NCBI RefSeq assembly: GCF_008180865.1 | Contig: NZ_VTEX01000002.1 | Coordinates: forward strand, 372,001-436,000 | Direction of reading: 5' to 3' | Length of the DNA: 64,000 nucleotides | Source of the DNA: Rossellomorea aquimaris | GTDB taxonomy: Bacteria > Bacillota > Bacilli > Bacillales > Bacillaceae_B | Shown: positions 17,600 through 25,477 of the stretch, piece after piece | How positions within the stretch are numbered: position 1 is the stretch's first letter | How the letters are laid out: the number at the start of each line of letters is the position of its first letter | Program-made: the position numbers and the translations under genes | The notes under the pieces: generated by a model | Told to the model about the DNA's origin: nothing | Databases searched by the model: none | Seen by the model: only the letters and a program-made list of their open reading frames with translations

Positions 17600-18529
17600 T
17601 TAGAGATATTTCACTAATACCTTTATTGGTCTTTTCTTTTGCTTACTGAGCTCCGCAAAACAATCTATCAACTGGTCTGAATGAATCTCATAGTTAAATA
17701 TCTTTGATAAATGTTGGGTTTTAACACTCTCATTAAAGAACCAAATCGAGTGTTGCTGATAATCCCATCCATCACTTGAACCAACAATTTTCAATTCTTT
17801 TTCGTAAAAATCTTCATTTAGGTAAAAAAGATCCTTATTACCATCTGATAATATACAAAGTTCTTTCTGGTACTTCAATGATTTCAACTGGGTATGAAAC
17901 GCATCTATACTCGCAGAACATTCCAGTCCGAAATCATAAAAGACAGAGGGAACTTGTTCTTTAGCAGAATAAGTATTAGATGCACCCAAAGTATGTGCAA
18001 GTTCTCTTCTCGATTCATCTGGTTCCAACACATCAATATGTTTTATTTTCATATAGTTTTTCAAGAAGTGGATGGTCAATAGCCCCATTGTTCCTGCGCC
18101 CGTGATAAGAACCTTATCTTTCAATCCGGGTTTGAGCTTCAATACTCCTTTTCCGGCATCACAAGATAACGTATTAAGCAGAGCATACCTATATTCAACA
18201 GAATCCGGCACCTTGACTACTTTATTTGCTTTTACTATACCTACATCCGCATGACCATAGAATGCGAGTACATGATCTCCTATTTTAATATCCGTAACAT
18301 CATCCCCTGCTTTCATTACTTGACCATAGCTTTCATAGCCAGTTTCTCTTGGGTAATGAGGATGGGGGTCAGTAACATCAGATTCGTTATATTGGGGCAA
18401 TTCAGCCCCGATACTGATTGCTCCAGAAATGGTCCGAATTAATATTTCATCGGATTCCAATTCCCTTATTTCATTTCTTTTCCACTCTAATTTTTGCTTT
18501 CCAGATAAAATTAGTGATTGTTGAATCAT
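17600..18529 (-). CDS. Zinc-binding-dehydrogenase-like (MDR family) oxidoreductase
   Basis: The 309-residue protein is a medium-chain dehydrogenase/reductase: a GroES-like N-terminal domain (KAGDDVTDIKIGDHVLAFYG) and a Rossmann domain with VLITGAGTMGLLTIHFL. The usual catalytic Cys of zinc alcohol dehydrogenases is missing (GAISIGAELPQYN stands there), and no structural-zinc Cys cluster is present, so it may be a zinc-free reductase. The substrate is unknown. The start ATG follows AAGGACTG. Confidence 0.85.
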   Translation of the reverse strand: MIQQSLILSGKQKLEWKRNEIRELESDEILIRTISGAISIGAELPQYNESDVTDPHPHYPRETGYESYGQVMKAGDDVTDIKIGDHVLAFYGHADVGIVKANKVVKVPDSVEYRYALLNTLSCDAGKGVLKLKPGLKDKVLITGAGTMGLLTIHFLKNYMKIKHIDVLEPDESRRELAHTLGASNTYSAKEQVPSVFYDFGLECSASIDAFHTQLKSLKYQKELCILSDGNKDLFYLNEDFYEKELKIVGSSDGWDYQQHSIWFFNESVKTQHLSKIFNYEIHSDQLIDCFAELSKQKKRPIKVLVKYL

Positions 18530-18582
18530 AGTATTCAGTCCTTATGTATTTATTTTTCCAGAAGCATCTGGACGGTTCTGGA

Positions 18583-18618
18583 AAGCAAAAGAAGCACGCG
18601 ATTCATCGTAGTTGCTTC
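18583..18618 (-). terminator. Possible terminator of the Nudix gene at 18644
   Basis: On the minus strand GAAGCAAC pairs with GTGCTTC around a 13-base loop and is followed by TTTTGC. It lies about 25 bases after the gene. A fragment of the GGACGGTTCT palindrome family lies next to it at 18570. Confidence 0.45.
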
Positions 18619-18643
18619 CTTCTGAAGAATATGCATAACTATC

Positions 18644-19060
18644 TTATATCTTTTCCTCTGCCAATTTTATGTTTTTCTTTAAATAATCCGGTATTTCCGG
18701 ATGGGCAAGAATCTCTGAAGTAGTCATCCATAATACACCATCAACTTCTTCAGTGCTTTTTGCGAAAGGTTCACCCGATTTATGATGACACAGAAAAACA
18801 ATATCAACTACATTGATGCCCGAATCAGTAACAAAGGAAGAGCTGTTCACATATTCAATACCTGTAACCTCGCTTCCCACTTCCTCGAATATTTCTCTTT
18901 GTAAAGTCCTTTCTAATATATCGGATGAAACCCCTTCAATTTCACACTTGCCGCCAACGAGCGAAAGAGAGCCTCCTGCATGTTCCTCCTTCTCGCTTCT
19001 CAGGATTAGAAGCCATTTGCCATCGCGGTGAATAGCACCCTCTACATTTACAACAAACAT
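18644..19060 (-). CDS. Nudix hydrolase
   Basis: The 138-residue protein has a Nudix box in GGKCEIEGVSSDILERTLQR with EIFEEVGSEV, matching GX5EX7REUXEEXGU with one extra residue in the loop. The first strand VNVEGAIHRDGKWLLILRS is typical. AAGGGGGATTG precedes the ATG. It would cleave a nucleotide-type diphosphate; the substrate is unknown. Confidence 0.88.
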   Translation of the reverse strand: MFVVNVEGAIHRDGKWLLILRSEKEEHAGGSLSLVGGKCEIEGVSSDILERTLQREIFEEVGSEVTGIEYVNSSSFVTDSGINVVDIVFLCHHKSGEPFAKSTEEVDGVLWMTTSEILAHPEIPDYLKKNIKLAEEKI

Positions 19061-19204
19061 AAAACAATCCCCCTTATAAGAATGATCTTAATATCCATTA
19101 GATCAAAATGCAGCGATTTACTTGCACTGGAATATATATTTTTATTGATCCCCTCAGCAGTCATAACATAATGAAATTTGCTCTCAAATAAAATCCAGAG
19201 TTTG

Positions 19205-19954
19205 TCAAATAGGACAATACTGATTAACAATCTCCAAAAGACGCTCTGGCTTTTCTGATAAAACACTCTCAGACAATCTTGCAGCAGCTATAATTGGCGC
19301 CCATTGAAAAATTTCATCTTTAGACAAACCGCTTTTCTCACAATAAAGACACATATACATATCAGCCAATTCCACTGAAAACTGGGAATACAAAAGATAC
19401 GTTCGATAAACGTCAGCACGTATATCCCCCGTGCTGGAATCAACCCAGTCGATAATGGTGACGTTATGATCTGATAGGATTAAGTTGAATAAATGAAAAT
19501 CCCCATGACAAAGTTTATTTTCGAAAGTCATTGAATCTAATTTCTTTTTCAAAGCAGACTTCCGTTCATTATCCAGCTGTGGTGAAGACTCTATTTGTCT
19601 ACTTAACTTTTCATACATTGGTTCAATAGAATCAGCTTTGACCTTATGAATTTCCATTTGTATATCAACAGAAATGTTCATATAATATTCCGCTTTTTCC
19701 ATGTTATCGGTTAGAAGATTTCCTATAGTTCTCCCTTTTATGTGCTCCATTATGATTACCTGTTTACCATCTATTTTGGTTACATCAACTATTTCTGGCA
19801 CAGAGAGTCCACACGAATAAGCATAATTCTGCTTATATGCTTCATTAGTAGATTCCTTATCAGGTAATGAGTCATTAAAAACTTTGAAGACTTTGTTTTT
19901 ATATAGATACACTTTTGCTGTATTTCCGATTGCAATAGGAGTTCCTAAATTCAT
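19205..19954 (-). CDS. Phosphotransferase of the APH/choline kinase fold (TIGR02172-like)
   Basis: The 249-residue protein has a kinase N-lobe (GNTAKVYLYKNKVFKVF, Lys24 as likely ATP-binding residue), an IIMEHIKGR hinge, catalytic loop CHGDFHLFN (Asp152, Asn157) and TIIDW (Asp169). The opening LGTPIAIGNTAKVYLY is characteristic of the TIGR02172 phosphotransferases. AAAAGGAGCAAAAAACA precedes the ATG. The phosphate acceptor is unknown. Confidence 0.88.
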   Translation of the reverse strand: MNLGTPIAIGNTAKVYLYKNKVFKVFNDSLPDKESTNEAYKQNYAYSCGLSVPEIVDVTKIDGKQVIIMEHIKGRTIGNLLTDNMEKAEYYMNISVDIQMEIHKVKADSIEPMYEKLSRQIESSPQLDNERKSALKKKLDSMTFENKLCHGDFHLFNLILSDHNVTIIDWVDSSTGDIRADVYRTYLLYSQFSVELADMYMCLYCEKSGLSKDEIFQWAPIIAAARLSESVLSEKPERLLEIVNQYCPI

Positions 19955-20224
19955 TGTTTTTTGCTCCTTTTACTTGTTTTTTAAAAGGAGATGCATGTGT
20001 CTCACGCTTCCTTTTACCTATAATCTGCTTCCGAGAATAGGGATCCCCTACAGATATTGGTATCTTGTTGACAGAGTTAATAAAGAAGCGAGAGACTTAT
20101 CTGATTAGATAGAATTTATTCTCCCTTTACTTTTTCATCAATGGATTCAAACGTCACTCCACTATGCAGTTGTTGCACATGAGTATTCTACACAATCGGC
20201 CAAAATCATGAAGCAGGTCTAAAC

Positions 20225-20596
20225 TTACCAGTGTGCTTGAAGTTTATTACCATTTGGGTCATAAAAGTGGAAAAAGGCATGACCATTATCTTCTTTTATA
20301 TCCTCGACCTTAACCTGATTATCCATTAAGTGTTGATGAAATTTAGATAATTCCGGGCTTGTAAAGCCAATGCTAAATTCTTGTTTATTATCTATTGTAA
20401 AATGTGCAAATGTTTCATCTTCGGTAGGAACTAAGATCAGTAAGAAAGGTCCTTCATTTACTTTTATAACCGCAAGTTCCTCAGTAATGTTTACTAACTG
20501 GAGCCCTAATACATCTCTATACCATTGGGCAGACAGTTCTAAATCTTTTACAGGAATTCTAATATAGTGTACTTGTTCAATAAATGATTTACTCAT
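20225..20596 (-). CDS. VOC superfamily protein
   Basis: The 123-residue protein starts with VHYIRIPVKDLELSAQWYRD and ends with HAFFHFYDPNGNKLQAHW, the two modules of a glyoxalase/dioxygenase-like VOC fold. Its best metal-ligand candidates are the N-terminal His10 and residues near the C-terminus. AAAGGAGAG precedes the ATG. It may bind or modify a small hydrophobic compound; the specific reaction is not evident. Confidence 0.88.
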   Translation of the reverse strand: MSKSFIEQVHYIRIPVKDLELSAQWYRDVLGLQLVNITEELAVIKVNEGPFLLILVPTEDETFAHFTIDNKQEFSIGFTSPELSKFHQHLMDNQVKVEDIKEDNGHAFFHFYDPNGNKLQAHW

Positions 20597-20693
20597 ACTC
20601 TTCTCTCCTTTATTTCATTTGGTTTATCAAATAGTTGCCTTTCTACCTACCTTTTTCCTTCCGATTATTGAATTAACCAGCTAACACTTAATT

Positions 20694-20771
20694 CCAATTA
20701 TTTCAAATCAATGATAGAAACTCAATAGCTAATTTCCATAAAAAAGAAGCTTACCTTATTGCGATAAGCCT
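20694..20771. repeat. Dispersed 80-bp repeat, copy 2, with built-in terminator
   Basis: The copy starts CCAATTATTTCAAAT, shares the middle block TTTCCATAAAAAAGAAGCTT with copies 1 and 3, and ends in a GCTTACC / GCGATAAGC hairpin. On the minus strand it follows the YCII-like pseudogene and would terminate it. Confidence 0.85.
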
Positions 20772-20839
20772 CTGTTAGTTATAAAAATGAGATTGCTCAT
20801 TTGATTAAAATACATTCTTTACTGTTTGTTCGTTTGTTC

Positions 20840-21196
20840 CTACGCCTCAAATACTTGACGCAATTCAATCTGACCTTCGCCATGTCCTTGTGGGTCCGGC
20901 ATCCGCATGGCCCACTCGATGGCTTCTTCCCTCGACTTCACATCAATCAGAAAGAACCCGGCAACTAAATCGTTCGAATCCGTAAATGGTCCTTCCGTAA
21001 CCACCGGCTTTCCCTCAACTTCCGGATACGAAAGGCGAATCCCATTTGAACTTGGATGAAGTCCTTTAGCCATAACCCGTACGCCTGCCTTCACTAATTC
21101 CTCATTGTACTTTGTCATTGCTTCCATGAGCTCAGGGCTCGGAAGATTTCCTGCTTCTTAATTCTTCGAGGCTTTGACAATCATCATAAACAGCAT
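20840..21196 (-). pseudogene. YCII-related (DGPF family) protein gene with in-frame stop
   Basis: GAAGGAGGAAATATTC leads into an ATG at 21196 and the residues MLFMMIVKASKN, then TAA at 21158-21160, after which the frame continues as EAGNLPSPELMEAMTKYNEE to a normal end at 20840. The complete frame of 118 codons matches the usual YCII-related layout, including GKPVVTEGPFTDSNDLVAGF. Family members usually have Ser at the stop position, so a TCA to TAA change explains it. The 95-codon part after an internal ATG at 21127 lacks its first strand. Confidence 0.8.
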
Positions 21197-21393
21197 GAAT
21201 ATTTCCTCCTTCTTTTATAGAGGCGACTATTTATTAATAGAACGAACCGGTATCTTTAAGATCTATCCTTTTAAATATTCTATAAATTCAAAGGATATTC
21301 CTTCTAACCTTCTCCCTCAAACCTGCCCCGTTTGTAGAAAAACGAAAAGATAAATCAGTTGTCCGATCTTCAGCAGCGCTATGTAATTTCCAC

Positions 21394-21891
21394 CTATACT
21401 AAGTAACTTTCCAGCTCATCTTTTTGACGTATATGATGACGAAAATGCATTCCGACCAAATCATACCATTCCTTTGCATTCAGCCAGCCGAATCCTCCAT
21501 GTTCAACTTTATTATCTGGGTTAATATTATCCACTTTTGTTTCCCAATGAGTCACTCGTTGAATTAATTGTTCCATCCTGCTAATGAGTTCTTCCTTACT
21601 GTCTGAATTATTTGGTGGAGCATTTAGTTCATCTGGTAACCTTATTTTAATAGGTGGAAACCCTCCGTTCTCAAATAATTGCTCACCAAACTGGGTTTTC
21701 CCAAAGGGTTGTTCCTCATTCAATGTAGCACATTCTTCCATACTATCAAGATACTCATGGGCAACAACAATTAAATGGTCATACATCTGGCCAATCGACC
21801 ATACCCCTTTTTCCGAAATATACCTTAGCTGTTCTATTGAATAATTATAAAGGTCACCTTTGAAAGTAATAAGCAGTTTAATCTCACTCAT
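21394..21891 (-). CDS. DinB superfamily protein
   Basis: The 165-residue protein has the DinB four-helix layout: an early WSIGQMYDHLIVVAHEYLDS helix and a C-terminal WYDLVGMHFRHHIRQKDELE helix. Their histidines (YDH, MHFRHH) form the usual metal site. DinB-fold proteins include thiol transferases that use bacillithiol or mycothiol, which fits a region that also encodes FosB. The substrate is unknown. Confidence 0.85.
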   Translation of the reverse strand: MSEIKLLITFKGDLYNYSIEQLRYISEKGVWSIGQMYDHLIVVAHEYLDSMEECATLNEEQPFGKTQFGEQLFENGGFPPIKIRLPDELNAPPNNSDSKEELISRMEQLIQRVTHWETKVDNINPDNKVEHGGFGWLNAKEWYDLVGMHFRHHIRQKDELESYLV

Positions 21892-22010
21892 TTATAGACT
21901 TCCTTTCTATTTACTGGATGTCCAGTGAAGGTTCTGAGGCTTCCAAGGTGATGAAAAAAGTAGCATGGGATAGATCCGCACCGCCACTTCCTGGATAACC
22001 AGGATCATTT

Positions 22011-22970
22011 TCATTTCATCACTTTTTCTCCCGCATAAAACGCATACACTTTAGATAGATTACCTCTAATCCCGTTAACCCCTTTCCATTCGCCATATTC
22101 GTCAGGTATTTCTAAGTTAGAAACAAAGACTTCCAATGGCACACCATTTTTCACTGCTTCTTTAGTTTTTTCAATCAAAAAGGACAGATACTTCTCTAGA
22201 GTACACACCAATTCATTCCCCCCTGGAGAGCCGTGACCAGGCACGACAGTTTCAATATCCAGTAGCTTCACCTTTTTTAGAATGGCACAAAATTCTTCAG
22301 GATCATAGATGGGTACATGTAAATCAACGGTGACCAAATCACCCATAAACCCAATCTTCTCTTGGGGTAAGTACAGAAATGTGTCACTTGGGGTATGGCC
22401 TCCTCCAAAACAGTGCAGTTCAACCTTTCTTTTTGAGCCTTCAATCACCATCTTTTCTTCAAAAAGATAGGTTGGGAGCACGAGCTTAATAGTAGGTAAG
22501 TCTTTTAGGATGGCTTCCATTTCCTTGTATTGATTGATTTGACTGGCTTTCATGACTCTGTCTGCAGTTAACTCGATTTGTTTTTCCAGCTTATTCAAAT
22601 AGCCTTCCATTTCTTCTATTTCTGTCTTTAAATCTACTATTTTATTTTTCTCTTCAAACCATTTCCTTGTTAGAGAAGTGGAAATAATCGTTGTATCAGC
22701 AAATGCTTGATTTCCAAATACATGATCTCCGTGATAATGACTGTTGATCAGGTACTTCACTGGTTTCCCAGTCATCTCTTCAGCCTGCTTCCTCAACTCA
22801 TAACCTGCAGAAGGAGTGGCAAATGAATCGAAAATCAGTAATTCCTCACCCAAGTCAACGATACCAGCATTACTCCATGCGCCTTGGCCCGGCGTTGCAA
22901 TGGCTGCATAGACTCCGTCACATAAGACATATAAACTAAAATAATCAGTGTCATTTATTTTCTCTATCAC
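22011..22970 (-). CDS. Metallo-beta-lactamase fold hydrolase
   Basis: The protein of about 319 residues has the zinc motif NSHYHGDHVFGN, a later GGGHTPSDTFLYLP histidine, FMGD aspartate and VVPGHGS histidine, a full MBL metal set. Between the first motif and the next strands is a charged helical insertion of about 70 residues (KIVDLKTEIEEMEGYLNKLE). GAGG lies nine bases before a GTG at 22970, so I take that start; a GTG three codons upstream touches GAGG. The role could be lactonase-like; the substrate is unknown. Confidence 0.88.
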   Translation of the reverse strand: MIEKINDTDYFSLYVLCDGVYAAIATPGQGAWSNAGIVDLGEELLIFDSFATPSAGYELRKQAEEMTGKPVKYLINSHYHGDHVFGNQAFADTTIISTSLTRKWFEEKNKIVDLKTEIEEMEGYLNKLEKQIELTADRVMKASQINQYKEMEAILKDLPTIKLVLPTYLFEEKMVIEGSKRKVELHCFGGGHTPSDTFLYLPQEKIGFMGDLVTVDLHVPIYDPEEFCAILKKVKLLDIETVVPGHGSPGGNELVCTLEKYLSFLIEKTKEAVKNGVPLEVFVSNLEIPDEYGEWKGVNGIRGNLSKVYAFYAGEKVMK

Positions 22971-23019
22971 TGTTTTCACCCTCAGGAACTATAATGGTTG
23001 TCGACGATATTACTGTATT

Positions 23020-23099
23020 CCAATTATTTCAAATGAATGATCTAAACTCAATAACTAATTTCCATAAAAAAGAAGCTTATCATATTGCAGATAAGCCCC
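23020..23099. repeat. Dispersed 80-bp repeat, copy 3, with built-in terminator
   Basis: The copy starts CCAATTATTTCAAAT, carries CTCAATAACTAATTTCC and the block CATAAAAAAGAAGCTTATC, and ends in GCAGATAAGCCCC. It is the closest match to copies 1 and 2. It lies about 120 bases after the end of the DUF421 gene on the minus strand. Confidence 0.85.
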
Positions 23100-23217
23100 T
23101 TTTCTGGAATAACAGCTTTTCGTGAGTTAGTAAAATTGTTAACCATTTACTCATTTATTTTTTAATCAAGTTGCTATAAGGTTCTTCTATAGCTTCACGC
23201 TCCTATCCTAACAAATA

Positions 23218-23901
23218 TTATTTGGGACTTATATGTATGCCTTCACTCTCTCGCCAATCTGCGTAGTATATAAGCTTTTCATTGTCATATCCGTTGGTGG
23301 TTAATTGGTTACCTAACCACTGTTGATCAAATCCAAGTTCATGTAAATTATCCCATAAAATTTCCCCATCTAGAATTAACGATGTTGGGAGGTATACTGG
23401 ACTTTCTGGAAGATTGAGATCTTGCTTGTCTGGTTTTTGATACTTCGATTTTAATAATATACTTATTTGCCCATTAGTTTCCAATATGCCGTATTTAACT
23501 TCGCGAACTGAAAAAACATTATTTTGTCGAAGTATACTCAAAACTTGATTTACATCCAATTTGTTCTTTTTAAGTAACTTTCGATCCATGACACCATCCC
23601 GAATGATGATATTGGGATCGCCTAATAAGAGAGAACGTGTCGATTTATTTTTTAGAGTCATAAACTCTATCCCCAACATGAGAAGCGTCCACAATCCGAT
23701 GGCATATAAAAAGTGAAAAGTCCTTACATTATCTTCATAAATGGTATTTCCTAAAAAATCTCCAAGTACTAATACAAAAACTAAGTGAAACGGAGTTAAC
23801 TGAGAGATGGATGTTCTGCCTGTTATGATAATAATAAAAAATAAGGTGACAAAACCTACTATGACTTTGAGCGTCAGTAAACCAAAATTAACTTCTTCCA
23901 A
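23218..23901 (-). CDS. DUF421 membrane protein (YetF/YdfR type)
   Basis: The 227-residue protein has three N-terminal helices with the conserved GRTSISQLTPFHLVFVLVLG segment, then the cytoplasmic YetF domain (RSLLLGDPNIIIRDGVMDRK, EVKYGILETNGQISIL). Proteins of this family sit in the membrane and are often linked to spores or stress; the role is not settled. The start is TTG 23901 with GGAGG ten bases upstream. The window holds a second member at 55986. Confidence 0.88.
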   Translation of the reverse strand: MEEVNFGLLTLKVIVGFVTLFFIIIITGRTSISQLTPFHLVFVLVLGDFLGNTIYEDNVRTFHFLYAIGLWTLLMLGIEFMTLKNKSTRSLLLGDPNIIIRDGVMDRKLLKKNKLDVNQVLSILRQNNVFSVREVKYGILETNGQISILLKSKYQKPDKQDLNLPESPVYLPTSLILDGEILWDNLHELGFDQQWLGNQLTTNGYDNEKLIYYADWRESEGIHISPK

Positions 23902-24235
23902 AATTTTTTTCCTCCAATTTAAAATTTACTTAGTTGTAAGATCTTGAAGTTTAGATATATGAGGCTAGTTTTAGTAAGCACGAGTTCCAATTTATCAATA
24001 TTTTAGAACATGGAAATTTTTTATAATCGCACAAATCACTATGGCACTCACATACGCCTTTATTGGTGAACCTTCTGAATAAGCTTAGGATTTGATATGC
24101 TACTAAGATATAGCCAGAAGCCAATGACAGGTAAAAAAGGACGATTATTATACAATTAAAAAAATAACATAAAGAGTGCATTAAATTGATATAGATAAAA
24201 AATCCACTCCAACTAAAATCCCTCCTGATTTACTC

Positions 24236-24367
24236 TTAACATGTACAAACAGTGTAGAGAGTATACGTTTGAAATACGAAGGAAATGTATAGATCTACAT
24301 TCGCTAATAGAGAATTATAATTACTTATTTTTTTACCTATTTCTTGTCCAAAGTTTAACATTAGCAT
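24236..24367 (-). pseudogene. Truncated cupin-like gene start
   Basis: A very strong AAGGAGGAAACAA precedes an ATG at 24367. The product of 43 codons begins LNFGQEIGKKISNYNS, closely like the N-terminus of the cupin at 15047 (FTKETGKKITKFNSD), but the rest (YISFVFQTYTLYTVCTC) does not look like a cupin, and no barrel follows. The most likely reading is a cupin gene cut short by deletion or recombination. Translation of a short peptide is still possible. Confidence 0.45.
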
Positions 24368-24470
24368 TTGTTTCCTCCTTGATACTCCTTACACATACGT
24401 CCTTCAATAATATGGAAACCTAGTCATTTAAGTTTCGAATTATTCTTAGCTGTTTAATAGTTGAAAAAGG

Positions 24471-24508
24471 CAAAAGCTGAAGATCAATTGGCTGATCTCC
24501 AGCTTTTG
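24471..24508 (-). terminator. Terminator of the histidine phosphatase gene
   Basis: CAAAAGCTGAAGATCA pairs with TGATCTCCAGCTTTTG around a 6-base loop with one mismatch. On the minus strand it follows the 24546 gene and is continued by CCTTTTTC. Confidence 0.8.
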
Positions 24509-24545
24509 CCCCTTTATTTGAATAATGAGCCTTTTATATAATGAT

Positions 24546-25136
24546 CTATAATGGATTAATGCCTTCATTTCCACCCCACAGCCTTTGAACATTCACCAAC
24601 TCCTTTTCTATAAATTTCATCCTATAAATATCAGGTTTGGACGTGCTATGTAAAAAATCCAAGTCATACGTACTATCGAAATATCCCATCATCAAGGTCA
24701 TAACAGCCCCGTGAGATCCTATTACAATATGTTTATCTCTAAAGGTTTCTAATAGTTCTTTTAAAACGTTAACAGCCCTTTGTTGACAATCAGCATTTGA
24801 TTCTCCTCCTTCTAAAGCGAAACTTGATTCCCCGAACGACTTCTCCAAAAGTGGAACCAATTCCTTATCAGAAACTCGTTTATCATCAGAAGAAAAGATT
24901 CTCTCTTTTAAATCTTCATACACAATAACTTCCTGCCCTATTTGTTCAGCTACCTTTTCGACCGTTAAGATGGAACGTATGTATGGGCTTGAAACAACTG
25001 CGTCAATCTTCTCATCTTTCAATAGGTCAGTTACCCGCTTAGCATCCAAGTGACCTTTTGGAGTTAACCCTCTTGTTCGTTCATTTCCTTCCTTTGGTGA
25101 CTCACCGTGTCTCACCATATAAACAAACGTACTCAT
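24546..25136 (-). CDS. Histidine phosphatase family protein (phosphoglycerate mutase-like)
   Basis: The 196-residue protein starts STFVYMVRHGESPKEGNERT, with the RHG catalytic histidine, has EGGESNADCQQRAVNVL in the middle and VIGSHGAVMTLMMGYF with the second catalytic histidine. This is the single-domain histidine phosphatase fold that removes phosphate from small molecules. GGAGGTAAATACACG decides the ATG at 25136 over the longer frame. The substrate is unknown. Confidence 0.9.
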   Translation of the reverse strand: MSTFVYMVRHGESPKEGNERTRGLTPKGHLDAKRVTDLLKDEKIDAVVSSPYIRSILTVEKVAEQIGQEVIVYEDLKERIFSSDDKRVSDKELVPLLEKSFGESSFALEGGESNADCQQRAVNVLKELLETFRDKHIVIGSHGAVMTLMMGYFDSTYDLDFLHSTSKPDIYRMKFIEKELVNVQRLWGGNEGINPL

Positions 25137-25318
25137 CGTGTATTTACCTCCACTAAGGTTCGATTGATAACATTGTTGCAATAACATGGCCTGAACCCAG
25201 GCAGGTTAAAACTTCACCGTGCTTTTGACGATAAGGAAATAACTTATCCTATTACATGTATGCAATCACCTTTTTCTATTTTTCAGACGGCATTACCGTA
25301 CCTTTGTTGCTTTTAATA

Positions 25319-25397
25319 CCAATTATTTCAAATTAATACTTCTTACTCAAGAAGATTTTTCATAAAAAAAAGGCTATCCAGTTTTGAATAAGCCTTC
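25319..25397. repeat. Dispersed 80-bp repeat, copy 4 (divergent)
   Basis: The left end CCAATTATTTCAAAT is intact and the right part has a similar but different hairpin (AAGGCTATCC / GAATAAGCC). It is the most diverged of the four long copies. It lies between the phosphatase and the cadA terminator. Confidence 0.75.
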
Positions 25398-25430
25398 TAC
25401 TCTTTAAAGACCTCATGGTGGAATTCACAC

Positions 25431-25470
25431 AAAAAAAGCCGCTCAGCAGAAAATACTGAACAGCTTTTAT
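25431..25470 (-). terminator. Terminator of the metal-ATPase operon
   Basis: On the minus strand GCTGTTCAGTA pairs with a TTCTGCTGAGCGGC segment, using several G-U pairs, followed by seven T bases. It lies eight bases after the cadA stop codon. Confidence 0.75.
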
Positions 25471-25477
25471 GAATAGT

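Noticed and set aside
23951..24181. Minus-strand frame with one hydrophobic stretch and several Cys
   Set aside because: No ribosome binding site precedes its start and the second half is low in protein-like features; it could be chance in an AT-rich spacer.
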